A stretch of 16,904 bases of DNA. Source: an uncultured Methanobrevibacter sp. GTDB lineage: Archaea; Methanobacteriota; Methanobacteria; Methanobacteriales; Methanobacteriaceae. Positions 1 to 7,008 of this stretch are shown piece after piece (within the stretch, counting starts at the first letter, position 1; each line of letters opens with the position of its first letter). The stretch lies in the NCBI GenBank assembly GCA_900319985.1, contig ONQL01000066.1, forward strand, positions 1-16,904. The letters are read 5' to 3'. Position numbers and translations under genes: made by a program. The notes below the pieces were generated by a model. It saw only the letters and a list, made by a program, of their open reading frames with translations, made no database searches and had not been told where the DNA came from.

Positions 1-22
1 AGTTCGAATCTCGTTCGGTCCA
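1..22 (+). tRNA. tRNA, 3' end only (identity not determinable)
   Basis: The window opens inside a tRNA. Bases 3-9 (TTCGAAT) fit a T-loop, 10-14 the 3' side of the T-stem, 15-21 (TCGGTCC) the 3' acceptor strand, and A22 the discriminator. The anticodon lies outside the window, so the amino acid cannot be named. CCA is not encoded. A complete tRNA follows after only 3 nt, so the two are probably one transcript. Confidence 0.75.
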
Positions 23-25
23 TAT

Positions 26-98
26 GCCATGGTAGTTCAGATGGGAGAACGCTAGACTGAAGATCTAGATGTCGCTGGTTCAAGTCCGGCCCATGGCA
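26..98 (+). tRNA. tRNA-Phe (anticodon GAA)
   Basis: A full cloverleaf can be folded by eye. The acceptor GCCATGG (26-32) pairs with CCATGGC (91-97), with discriminator A98. The D-stem is GTTC/GAAC (35-38/47-50). The anticodon stem is CTAGA/TCTAG (52-56/64-68) around loop CTGAAGA, giving anticodon GAA at 59-61, which reads Phe codons. The T-stem is GCTGG/CCGGC (74-78/86-90) with loop TTCAAGT and one G-U pair. CCA is not encoded; the genome continues TCA. The variable loop is 5 nt. It lies 3 nt after another tRNA and is followed by T-runs at 103-107 and around 115-123 that probably terminate the pair. Confidence 0.96.
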
Positions 99-101
99 TC
101 A

Positions 102-123
102 CTTTTTAATTACTATTTTTTTT
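102..123 (+). terminator. T-rich terminator after the tRNA pair
   Basis: Two T-runs (five T, then eight or more T) begin within 25 nt of the tRNA-Phe 3' end. Archaeal RNA polymerase terminates on such U-rich tracts without needing a hairpin. Confidence 0.55.
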
Positions 124-171
124 CTGAATATCATTTATATAATTATTAACTATTTTAAGATTATTTTAAAA

Positions 172-267
172 ATGCTGTCAATTTCGCTATTAAATATTGT
201 AATAACAACTGTGGTGATGTTGATTTCAGGATACTCTTTAGAAGTATTATCTGTCGAGTTTGATTAA
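172..267 (+). CDS. Possible 31-residue hydrophobic micro-protein
   Basis: An ATG at 172 opens 31 codons ending in TAA at 265-267. The peptide begins MLSISLLNIVITTVVMLISG and is hydrophobic through about residue 26, so it could form one membrane helix with an acidic C-terminal tail (VEFD). A good TATA box (TTTATATAA, 134-142) lies 30-38 nt upstream. That spacing predicts a transcript with a very short leader or none, which would explain the lack of a ribosome binding site. A perfect hairpin followed by T-rich sequence stands 15 nt after the stop. Against it: ORFs this short arise by chance in AT-rich DNA, and I recognise no homologue. It is a hypothesis, not an established gene. Confidence 0.3.
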   Translation: MLSISLLNIVITTVVMLISGYSLEVLSVEFD

Positions 268-281
268 AAAAATAGAAGTGT

Positions 282-309
282 GGTGATTTTTAATCACCTT
301 ATTTTTTGG
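282..309. terminator. Bidirectional hairpin terminator
   Basis: GGTGATT (282-288), a TTT loop and AATCACC (292-298) form a perfect 7-bp hairpin. On the plus strand it is followed by TTATTTTTT, and on the minus strand a T7 run follows within about 20 nt. It abuts the deoC stop codon (299-301), so it terminates deoC from the right and could terminate any transcript arriving from the tRNA/micro-ORF side. Confidence 0.6.
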
Positions 310-1027
310 TTAATGTTATTGGTTTAGGTTTCACTTGGGTGTTTTCCCTTAATTCCTTGTATGTTTTAACGATTTCATATCCATGGTTACTTGAAATTTT
401 ATCTGCTCCTGCAGTTAAAACCTGATTGGCTATTTTATAGCTGTCCACTCCACCAAAGATCTCAATTTTGATTTTTGGAGCATATTTCTGGAAAATGTTG
501 ATGTCGTTAACAATTTCATAAATGTGGCATGGTGCTACAAAACCGGTTGAAGTTTTAACAAAGTCTGCTCCTGCTTTTTCAGCAACTTGGGCAACGGCTG
601 ATTTTTCAGAATCGTCTAGAGCTTTAACTTCGATATTGACTTTTAAAGCTTTGTCGCCCATAATCTTTTTTATTTCTTCGATTTCCTTTCCGATTAGGTC
701 ATATTTTTTGTCTTTGAGATGACTTAGGTTTATGACTACTTCTAATTCGTCAGCGCCTTTGTCAAGTAAGGTTTTTGTTTCTGCAATTTTGCTTTCAGTG
801 TCTTCAAAGCCTAATGGAAATCCGACAACACTTCCAACTTTGATTTCTGTATCTTTTAAAGTTTCTTTAGCTAGTGAAACGTATGTTGGTGATACGACCA
901 CTGAATTGAAAGAAGTTTCTTTAGCATTTTCGAGAAATTCTTTCATTTCCTCTTCTGTAATGATATTGTTTAAATTAGTATAATTAATGTATCCTGCTAA
1001 TTCTTTTGAATTTTTTATATTGTACAT
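299..1027 (-). CDS. deoC: DeoC/DERA-family aldolase with substituted active-site residues
   Basis: Canonical DeoC (deoxyribose-phosphate aldolase, cytosolic TIM barrel) splits 2-deoxyribose 5-phosphate into acetaldehyde and glyceraldehyde 3-phosphate. The 242-residue protein has the family landmarks VVGFPLG (about 68-74), GADELEVVINL (91-101) and GADFVKTSTGF (153-163), including Schiff-base lysine K158 (E. coli K167). Against the E. coli protein as I recall it, the catalytic Asp102 position is Glu96, the proton-relay Lys201 position is Glu189 (KIEIFGGV instead of FKPAGGV), and the phosphate-loop region is ISSNHG. The family is clear, but the activity may be altered. I chose the ATG at 1027, because the in-frame GTG 9 nt upstream lies inside the GTGGTAATC ribosome-binding sequence. 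Single gene with its own promoter. Confidence 0.85.
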   Translation of the reverse strand: MYNIKNSKELAGYINYTNLNNIITEEEMKEFLENAKETSFNSVVVSPTYVSLAKETLKDTEIKVGSVVGFPLGFEDTESKIAETKTLLDKGADELEVVINLSHLKDKKYDLIGKEIEEIKKIMGDKALKVNIEVKALDDSEKSAVAQVAEKAGADFVKTSTGFVAPCHIYEIVNDINIFQKYAPKIKIEIFGGVDSYKIANQVLTAGADKISSNHGYEIVKTYKELRENTQVKPKPITLTKK

Positions 1028-1080
1028 GATTACCACTCTCTTAATAATTAGTTAGTATATATACGAATGAACTATTTAAA
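1028..1080 (-). promoter_or_regulatory. deoC promoter and ribosome binding site
   Basis: On the minus strand TTTAAATA (complement of 1073-1080) is a TATA-box candidate, centred about 49 nt before the ATG. It predicts transcription from about 1050 and a leader of about 23 nt. GGTAAT, close to GGTGAT, lies directly before the ATG and fixes the start. An alternative TATATATA at 1056-1063 is too close to the start to leave room for the leader. Confidence 0.5.
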
Positions 1081-1085
1081 TATTT

Positions 1086-2703
1086 TCATGTTAATTTTTT
1101 TACCATATAAGGTCCAACTTTTTCATATCCGAATTTGCGATAGTAATTTCTAGACCCTATTCCGCTTATTATTGCAATGTCTTCTTTCCCGTTTTCAATG
1201 GATAGGTTTTCAGCCTCTTTTAAAAGTTTTTCACCAAAACCGGTATGTTGGCCGATTTTAGGATTTTTATCTCCAATTTTTATCATATTTCCGTAGACAT
1301 GCAGCTCCCTTACAAGAGCAGTCTTATCTGTAATTTCAGGCCTGAAATGATTTTTTGATGGGAATCTCAATCTTAAAAATCCTGCAATACTTTCTTCATT
1401 AACATCTTCAATTGATAAAAAGTTTTCTTTTCCATTGCATGCATTATATGTTTCTTTAAACATTTCAAAGTCATCCAAGGTGTATTCTTGGCTGGTTTTC
1501 TTATGGCCGATTTCACGGCATCTTATGCACTGGCAATTGATATGTTCTTCATCGAGTTTGTTATAAACAAGCTCACCAAGGTTGGATTTTTTCACACCTG
1601 CTTCAATTAATGTTGAAGGAATGTCCCTTTGTATTCTCATTGTTCTAACCCACTTTGGAAGAATTTTCTTAATTTTAACAATTAAATCAACAGCTTCTTC
1701 ATCGGTATACGGTGAATATCCTCCGGTTTTCCACAGGTCATATAATTCGCTTCCTTCAGTCACCAAACATGGGTATATCTTGAGCATGTCCGGTTTGAAA
1801 TTGTCGTCACTGAATAGTTGTTTAAACATTTTAAGGTCTTGTTTTTCATCAACAAACAATCCGGGCATCATGTGCATAGCCACCTTTATTGCGGAATCTC
1901 GTAAAAGCTGATTTGCTTCAGTTACATCCGCTATTGTATGGCCTCTTTTAATTTTAACATATAATTCATCAGACAATGTTTGAACGCCAAGCTCAACTCT
2001 TGTCACTCCGAAATTTAGCATTCTGTTGATGTGTTCTTTTTTACAGTAATCCGGTCGTGTTTCGAATGTCATTCCGACACATCTGACCTTTGAATTTTCA
2101 TTTGCCCTTTGAACATCATCAATTAAAACATAATCGTTGGGAGGGTAGGTTTTCAGAACTCCTTTCTCGAATGTTCTTATTTCATCATAATCCAGGTTAT
2201 ACTCATAATTTTTAGGTTTATTTTCAAGTATCAGTCCGAAATCAGTCATTGCTTTTAGACATTGGGAAGTAAACCATTCCTGATAACATAAATCTCTTGA
2301 TGGAAATGTTCCTCCCATTATGATTAGTTCAACCTTGTCAATTGGATGGCCTATTTTTTTAAGCTGTTTCAGTCTGTTGAAACATTGAATCACCAGTGTA
2401 GCTTGGAGGTGCAATGTCGCTTTCTGGACAGTAGAAGCAACGTCCATGTGGGCATTTGTGTGGGTGGCACATCACGGCAACGATAGCAACGCCGGACATG
2501 GTTCTGGTAGGTTTTTTCTTCAAAATTCCTGAAACGATTTCTTTTTCTTCAGGTTTTGCATATTCTAAAATATCCGCATTGCTCATAAATCTGGATAATT
2601 TTAAATCCCGGCAAAGCTGTCTTTTTTCAACTTCTAGCTCACGTCGAGTGGATATTTTACCTTTAAGAATATCCTCAATAATTATTCGACAAGCCTTTTC
2701 CAT
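1086..2703 (-). pseudogene. elp3: Disrupted archaeal Elp3 (tRNA U34 modification enzyme)
   Basis: Elp3 is a radical-SAM and GNAT acetyltransferase enzyme that starts the carboxymethyl modification of wobble uridine in tRNA; archaea use it without other Elongator subunits. The gene lies in two overlapping frames. The first (2703 to 2359) carries the N-terminus and the iron-sulfur cysteines (CHPHKCPHGRCFYC, spacing C-x4-C-x4-C-x2-C), ending soon after PPSYTG. The second (continuing to 1086) resumes at CFNRLKQLKKIGHPIDKVEL and has the rest of the radical-SAM barrel, CQCIRCREIG, and a complete GNAT domain (RELHVYG, QHTGFGEKLL, ISGIGSRNYYRKFGY, GPYMV). Roughly 15 residues normally found between SYTG and the RLKQL helix are missing, and the frame changes near 2388-2394. 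This is an out-of-frame deletion, not a simple one-base indel. Start: ATG at 2703 with GGTGT six nt upstream. No full-length protein can be made unless the assembly is wrong. Confidence 0.85.
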
Positions 2704-2811
2704 TTTTCACACCTTTTTATTTAATAGTTAATTTTATATATTTGTGTCATTTAAATAGTTAATGTTTTATTATATATCATTCAAAGATATGTATATATAA
2801 AAGGTGATACT
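2704..2811. promoter_or_regulatory. Divergent promoter region between elp3 and the PRC-barrel gene
   Basis: For the rightward gene, TATTATATAT (2768-2777) is spaced about 26 nt from a predicted start near 2799, followed by a strong GGTGAT (2803-2808) three nt before the ATG. For the leftward elp3, TATTTAAAT (complement of about 2750-2758) or ATATATAAAA (complement of about 2733-2742) are TATA candidates, with GGTGT before the ATG at 2703. The near-copies TTAATAGTTAAT and TTAAATAGTTAAT occur here, but AT bias may explain them. Confidence 0.5.
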
Positions 2812-3078
2812 ATGAAAATTAAAGAATTTGTAGGCTCTACTGTTTTAGATAAAAATGCAAATGTTGTAGGTAAAATAGAAAATGTCGATTTCGACACCGA
2901 AACTGGTAAAATTGAAAGCATTTTCGTAACTTTACAAAAAAATCTTTTCTCAAGAGATGAACTTGAAATCAATTATGAAGATATCGCAACTATTGGAGCT
3001 TATGTTATCTTAAACAAAGAAATTCCTAAAGAATCTGAAGCAGAAGAAGCTACTACTGTTGAAATCGAAGAAGATTAA
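2812..3078 (+). CDS. PRC-barrel domain protein
   Basis: This 88-residue protein fits the PRC-barrel beta-barrel fold: KIKEFVGSTVLDKNANVVGK followed by the DFDTETGKIESIFV strand pair, then INYEDIATIGAYVILN, with an acidic tail (ESEAEEATTVEIEED). PRC-barrel domains occur in photosynthetic reaction centre H subunits and in RimM; short stand-alone versions are common in methanogens and have no settled role. There is no signal peptide or membrane segment, so it is expected in the cytosol. A GGTGAT ribosome binding site three nt before the ATG supports the start. The DUF2098 gene follows after 23 nt and is probably co-transcribed. The family is fairly certain; the function is unknown. Confidence 0.85.
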   Translation: MKIKEFVGSTVLDKNANVVGKIENVDFDTETGKIESIFVTLQKNLFSRDELEINYEDIATIGAYVILNKEIPKESEAEEATTVEIEED

Positions 3079-3101
3079 ATAAGTGATCTATAGGTTATAT
3101 T

Positions 3102-3398
3102 ATGGTTCTTGATGCAAGAGATAAAAAAATTACTCTTGGCGATTATGTCAGATATGTCGATACTGGAACTATTGGTGAAGTTATTGACACAAGGACTAGA
3201 GATGGCATTGATTGGGTAAAGATTGAGAAAACCAACTTGTGGTATCGCTCAAAGTTAGTGGAATTGCTTGATGAAAAAGACTTGAAGAAATCTTTGGATG
3301 ATGGCGATGATGAAATTGATATTGAAGCATTAAAAGAAAAAGCATTAGATTTCGAAAATTATGACATGGACTCTAGTGTTGCTGAAGGAGGAGGTTAA
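3102..3398 (+). CDS. DUF2098 family protein (methanogen-conserved, unknown function)
   Basis: The 98-residue protein begins with a small beta-rich domain (about residues 1-57): KKITLGDYVRYVDTGTIGEV, then DGIDWVKIEKTNLWYRSKLVEL. This pattern of a glycine-rich YVRYVDTGTxGEV strand and a later LWYR strand matches what I recall of DUF2098, found in methanogenic archaea. The second half (about 58-98) is a highly acidic, probably flexible tail (DEKDLKKSLDDGDDEIDIEA) ending in GGG. AGGT about six nt before the ATG serves as ribosome binding site. It lies 23 nt after the PRC-barrel gene and ends within a terminator hairpin. No catalytic motif is visible. Confidence 0.75.
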   Translation: MVLDARDKKITLGDYVRYVDTGTIGEVIDTRTRDGIDWVKIEKTNLWYRSKLVELLDEKDLKKSLDDGDDEIDIEALKEKALDFENYDMDSSVAEGGG

Positions 3399-3420
3399 TC
3401 TCCTCAACTTTTCATTTTTT
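3388..3420 (+). terminator. Hairpin plus T-run terminator after the DUF2098 gene
   Basis: GAGGAG (3388-3393) pairs perfectly with CTCCTC (3400-3405) around a 6-nt loop that contains the TAA stop (3396-3398). ACTTTTCATTTTTT follows. The hairpin overlaps the last codons, and the T-run reaches the stop codon of the convergent helicase gene. Confidence 0.6.
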
Positions 3421-5491
3421 AGTTATTTTCTACAAACATTTTAATTTTTGAAGACAATTTTGGACCTATTCCTTCTATTTTTTGCAACTCATTTTCGGAA
3501 ACGGATTTCAAATCAGTTCCAAATATTTCAACAACATTCCTGGCTCTTTTTCTTCCAAGACGTTTTACTCCAACAACCAATGGGATGATATCTTCTTTAA
3601 CGCCGTAGTATAGTCTGGCAGATAGGAAATCGTAATCCTTTAAATAAGTGTATTCTCCCAATACTTCTGAGGTCTTTTTAGCAAATATTACAAGTCTTGA
3701 AGCTTCATAGGCGGACCTTCTTGTGGATGCAGAATAAACATTGTATTTATTTTCTATTTCATATTCGCTTCTTTCATTAATCCATTCAATTAATGAAACG
3801 GTTGTGGCTTCGGGGTTGCCAATATCCACTGCGAACAGACCTGATTCAGATAGTCTTTCCTGAACAGGATCTTTTGATTTTCTTCCTTTAAATGAAATCA
3901 ATGGTAAATCTGGTGTTTCGGATAGTGCATAAATAAATTCATCAACATTAAATTCGCTCATGCCTGTAATGTATTCTTTGATTTTAACTGCGGTTTCAAC
4001 CGTATAATTTGACCGGGCTATCAGATTACCGAATTCTGTTGTTTTCAAACCTTCAGGGGTTGCCCTTATGATTCCATTTTGAAGCAGGAACTGTAATGCA
4101 GTTTCAAGTTCGTATTTTAAACTGTCTTCTGCAAACAATGCCATTGATGGATTATTGCTCATCTGATATCCATAAAGGGTTTTTCCAAAGAAATCTGTAA
4201 GGTCATCTAAATTTTTAGAAAGTGATGAGGCAATCTGTGCAATGATTTGTCTGTAGATTGCATCTTTATTGTCGACTAACTTTGAGTTTGTTAGCTCGAT
4301 TTCCCCTTCAATGTAAAAGTCCTCCAGATTATATGCCTCGTCCATTGTTTTGGCGATTAGATAGGAATATCCCACATCATCATATTGTGGCCTTCCAGCT
4401 CTTCCGGACATCTGTTCATAATCAAAAACAGGAATTGGCTGAGGTCCATTGCTGGTCCAGCGTGTATGGTCTCTGATTACAACAGATTTGGATGGCAAAT
4501 TGACCCCATACATTAAACTTGGAGTTGCGGTAATCATCAATATGTTCCCGTTTCTGAATTCATCCTCGATAATTTCCTTTTGTTCGTTAAATAGTCCTGC
4601 ATGGTGGAATGCAACACCTTTTTCAGCAACTTCCGCTAATTTGAGGCATGTGCTGGTTGGCAGTGAGCCCTTTTTTTTAGGAACTTCAAGCAATTTTTCA
4701 GAAACTTCTTTAAATCTTTTTCTTTGTTCCTTATTGATTTTTTTGTTGATTTTGCCTGAAACATATGTTGCTAAACTTTCAGTAAATCTTCTTGTGGATA
4801 CGAACGCCAATGCCTGTGATTTATCTTCAATTGTCCTTTCAATTACTTTCACGACAACATCGTTTTTGTTTTTTGTATTAAACATTTCGGCATCCAATAC
4901 TTCTTTATGCAATGGAACTGGCCTATAGTCATGTTCTACGCATGTTCCTTCAAGCCAACCTTCTATTTCCTCAATATTTCTTAAGGTGGCTGAAAGTGCA
5001 ATGATTCTCATGCTGGGATTGATTATTTTTGCTCTTGTAATTGCTGCTTCAAGTGTCGGACCTCTGGAAAATTCGCCAATCATATGGAATTCGTCAATGA
5101 TTAATGTGTCCACATCACGCAATGCATCCCAGGAAAATCGTGTAAGTGCATCGAATGATTCAAAAACCATAACTGATAACTCAGCGCTAGATGGATGTTT
5201 ACCTACCTTGATTCCATGTTCTTCAAATGCTTTGAATTCTTTTACTTTTTCATTTTGTATTGATAAAAGAGGGGCTGCATAAACGGCTTTTCCTCCTCCA
5301 AGTATTGTTTTGAGGGCGGGCAATACTCCCAAAACAGTCTTTCCACTTGCTGTTGGAATACATATAATGTAGTTTGATTTGTCATCTAAATATCCGGATT
5401 CAATCACTGCTTTTTGTGCGGGATTAAATTCTTCAATATATGGGTATGCGCTATTAATTATTTTTTTTATATCAGTTGGTAAATTTTCCAT
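3419..5491 (-). CDS. hel308: Ski2-like superfamily 2 helicase, probably Hel308
   Basis: Hel308 helicases unwind DNA 3'-5' and act at stalled replication forks. The protein (690 residues from the chosen start) shows Q-motif-like FNPAQKAV, Walker A PTASGKT (46-52), motif II DEFH (133-136), motif III SAT (167-169), FVSTRR, FHHAGL, and motif VI QMSGRAGRP (360-368). The second half fits the winged-helix and ratchet regions, and a helix-hairpin-helix domain ends the chain (KIEGIGPKLSSKIKMFV). Length and order fit Hel308. Motif II reads DEFH where Hel308 usually has DEIH, so another Ski2-like archaeal helicase is possible. Start: a TATA box (5516-5523) is centred about 28 nt upstream of the ATG at 5491, which fits a leaderless message; an in-frame ATG at 5500 has no ribosome binding site and would lie upstream of the predicted transcript start. 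Convergent with the DUF2098 gene. Confidence 0.85.
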   Translation of the reverse strand: MENLPTDIKKIINSAYPYIEEFNPAQKAVIESGYLDDKSNYIICIPTASGKTVLGVLPALKTILGGGKAVYAAPLLSIQNEKVKEFKAFEEHGIKVGKHPSSAELSVMVFESFDALTRFSWDALRDVDTLIIDEFHMIGEFSRGPTLEAAITRAKIINPSMRIIALSATLRNIEEIEGWLEGTCVEHDYRPVPLHKEVLDAEMFNTKNKNDVVVKVIERTIEDKSQALAFVSTRRFTESLATYVSGKINKKINKEQRKRFKEVSEKLLEVPKKKGSLPTSTCLKLAEVAEKGVAFHHAGLFNEQKEIIEDEFRNGNILMITATPSLMYGVNLPSKSVVIRDHTRWTSNGPQPIPVFDYEQMSGRAGRPQYDDVGYSYLIAKTMDEAYNLEDFYIEGEIELTNSKLVDNKDAIYRQIIAQIASSLSKNLDDLTDFFGKTLYGYQMSNNPSMALFAEDSLKYELETALQFLLQNGIIRATPEGLKTTEFGNLIARSNYTVETAVKIKEYITGMSEFNVDEFIYALSETPDLPLISFKGRKSKDPVQERLSESGLFAVDIGNPEATTVSLIEWINERSEYEIENKYNVYSASTRRSAYEASRLVIFAKKTSEVLGEYTYLKDYDFLSARLYYGVKEDIIPLVVGVKRLGRKRARNVVEIFGTDLKSVSENELQKIEGIGPKLSSKIKMFVENN

Positions 5492-5629
5492 TTTAATCAT
5501 TTAAATTTTATTTTTTTATATAATAAATAACTATTTGTAGAGCATTTGAAATCTAATGTGGGTGGTAACAGTTATATATCAGTTATTATAAATTAGGTTT
5601 AAATAAACTTAATTAATGGAGACTATATA
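5492..5629. promoter_or_regulatory. Divergent promoters of the helicase and thioredoxin-like genes
   Basis: Leftward: TTATATAA (5516-5523) predicts a start at or next to the helicase ATG (5491). Rightward: TATATAT (about 5573-5579) predicts transcription from about 5602, leaving a short leader with GGAG (5618-5621) eight nt before the ATG at 5630. A TTTAAATA at 5599-5606 is a less well-spaced alternative. Confidence 0.45.
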
Positions 5630-5890
5630 ATGGCAATAAAAGTAGAAGTATTTTCAACAAACTCTTGTCCTCATTGTCCAGCGGCAATTGATGCTGCTCA
5701 AGTTGCAAAAGATAAAATGGGCGATGCAATTGATGTGGATGTTATTAAAATAGATGAAAGTGAAGAAAACAGACAAAAAGCTATTAACTATCAAATTATG
5801 GCAGTGCCTACAATTGTCATTGATGGCGAAGTTGCTTTTGTTGGCGCACCTAGTGACGCTGATTTAATAGAAAAACTTGAATCTTTATAG
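5630..5890 (+). CDS. Thioredoxin/glutaredoxin-like redox protein (CPHC)
   Basis: This 86-residue cytosolic protein has the small thioredoxin fold found in methanogens. An initial strand (KVEVFST) leads to the redox-active CPHC at residues 13-16; the central strand is IDVDVIKIDE; the conserved cis-proline loop reads MAVPTIVIDG (about 56-65); GAPS precedes the last helix. The family reduces disulfides in target proteins. It resembles, from memory, the short thioredoxin MTH807 of Methanothermobacter. At under 90 residues it lacks the N-terminal beta-alpha unit of classical thioredoxins. The GGAG ribosome binding site supports the ATG. cbiD follows after 35 nt of T-rich spacer. Its reductase partner is not in the window. 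Confidence 0.9.
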   Translation: MAIKVEVFSTNSCPHCPAAIDAAQVAKDKMGDAIDVDVIKIDESEENRQKAINYQIMAVPTIVIDGEVAFVGAPSDADLIEKLESL

Positions 5891-5896
5891 ATTCCT

Positions 5897-5918
5897 TCTT
5901 TTTTTTATTTCTTTTTTT
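5897..5918 (+). terminator. T-rich tract between the thioredoxin-like gene and cbiD
   Basis: Runs of nine and seven T (about 5898-5906 and 5912-5918) fill most of the 35-nt spacer. They look like a terminator for the thioredoxin-like gene, yet they leave no room for a separate cbiD promoter in the spacer. Confidence 0.5.
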
Positions 5919-5925
5919 GTTTAAA

Positions 5926-7008
5926 ATGACTAATGATAATTATACTGGAGTTACAACAGGTACTGTAGCTACTGCTTGTTCTTCAGCGGCATTGGATATG
6001 CTTTTGGAATCTCAGGACATTGCATGTGTCAAAGTTGAGACTCCTAAAAAAACATTGGATATCATTATTGATGAGTGTAAACGAATATCTTCTTTTAAAG
6101 CTTATGCTGTTGCTCATAAAAATCCCTACAATGACCCGGATGTCACCGTAGATTTGGCCATTGTTGCTACTGTGGAACTTTTGGACAAAAATGATGAATC
6201 TGATAATGTTATTATTGCCGGCGGGGATGGTGTCGGCATAATTACAAAACCTGGGCTTCAGATTCCTGTTGGCGATTATGCGATTAATCCTGTTCCTCGC
6301 AAAATGATTGTTAATAATTTAAAAGATAAGGTTCCCCAAGATAAAATTGCCAAGGTTACCATTTCAATTCCCGAAGGTGAAAAAATAGCTAAAAAAACCA
6401 TGAATCCCAAATTGGGAATTGTTGGTGGGATTTCAATTCTTGGAACAACAGGCATTGCAAGGTCAATGTCCAGCGAAGCCTATAAAAATTCCATTGTCAC
6501 GCAATTGGATGTGGCTTTGGCATCTGATGTTGGCGAATTGGTTTTTGTTCCGGGAAATATTGGTGAAAAATTAGCATTAAAACAGTTGGGTGTTACTAAG
6601 GAACAGATAATTCAAACTGGAAATTATGTTGGATTCATGTTTGAAGAAGCTGAAAAAAGAGGAATTACCAAATTCACTTATTTCGGACATATGGGTAAGT
6701 TAATCAAGGTTGCAGGGGGAATATTTGATACCAAACATGCTGTAGCTGATGGCAGGCGAGAGATAATGGTTACGCATGCAGCATTGTGTGGTGTTAATCA
6801 GAATGACCTTAAAAGATTATTCGGTTCCAAAACAACTGATGATATGATGGATATTTTAAATGAACTTGGCATTTCGGTTGAGGTTTCAAATAGTATTGCT
6901 GAAGCTATTCGAGACAGATGCATGCAACGTTTTGATTTGGATTTGAATGTTATTCTAGTTGATATGGAAGGCAATTATCTGAACAGCAATATGAAACTAA
7001 TCTATTAG
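5926..7008 (+). CDS. cbiD: Cobalt-precorrin-5B (C1)-methyltransferase CbiD
   Basis: CbiD acts in the anaerobic branch of corrinoid (vitamin B12) synthesis and methylates C-1 of cobalt-precorrin-5B using S-adenosylmethionine. The 360-residue protein has the N-terminal signature YTGVTTGTVATACSSAAL, the glycine-rich VIIAGGDGVGIITKPGLQIP, AINPVPRKMI, GIVGGISILGTTGIARSMS, and the late segments GHMGKLIKVAGGIFDTKHAVADGR. These match the family over its full length. I start at the ATG at 5926; the in-frame TTG 9 nt upstream lies in a T-run with no ribosome binding site. No clear Shine-Dalgarno precedes the ATG either. Corrinoid is essential to methanogens (methyl-H4MPT:coenzyme M methyltransferase). 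The stop codon overlaps that of the convergent DUF2115 gene. No other cbi gene is nearby. Confidence 0.93.
   Translation: MTNDNYTGVTTGTVATACSSAALDMLLESQDIACVKVETPKKTLDIIIDECKRISSFKAYAVAHKNPYNDPDVTVDLAIVATVELLDKNDESDNVIIAGGDGVGIITKPGLQIPVGDYAINPVPRKMIVNNLKDKVPQDKIAKVTISIPEGEKIAKKTMNPKLGIVGGISILGTTGIARSMSSEAYKNSIVTQLDVALASDVGELVFVPGNIGEKLALKQLGVTKEQIIQTGNYVGFMFEEAEKRGITKFTYFGHMGKLIKVAGGIFDTKHAVADGRREIMVTHAALCGVNQNDLKRLFGSKTTDDMMDILNELGISVEVSNSIAEAIRDRCMQRFDLDLNVILVDMEGNYLNSNMKLIY

Noticed and set aside
1028..1036. Longer deoC start at a GTG nine nt upstream
   Set aside because: That GTG is part of the sequence that serves as ribosome binding site for the ATG at 1027, and it has no ribosome binding site of its own.
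2354..2360. Homopolymer miscall in the A7 tract as cause of the elp3 frameshift
   Set aside because: The correct downstream frame (CFNRLKQL) is already in place before that tract, and residues are also missing, so a one-base error there cannot account for the break.
4449..4928. Long plus-strand frame opposite the helicase gene
   Set aside because: It is antisense to a helicase with complete motifs and encodes no recognisable domain. The same reasoning applies to other opposite-strand frames in the window.
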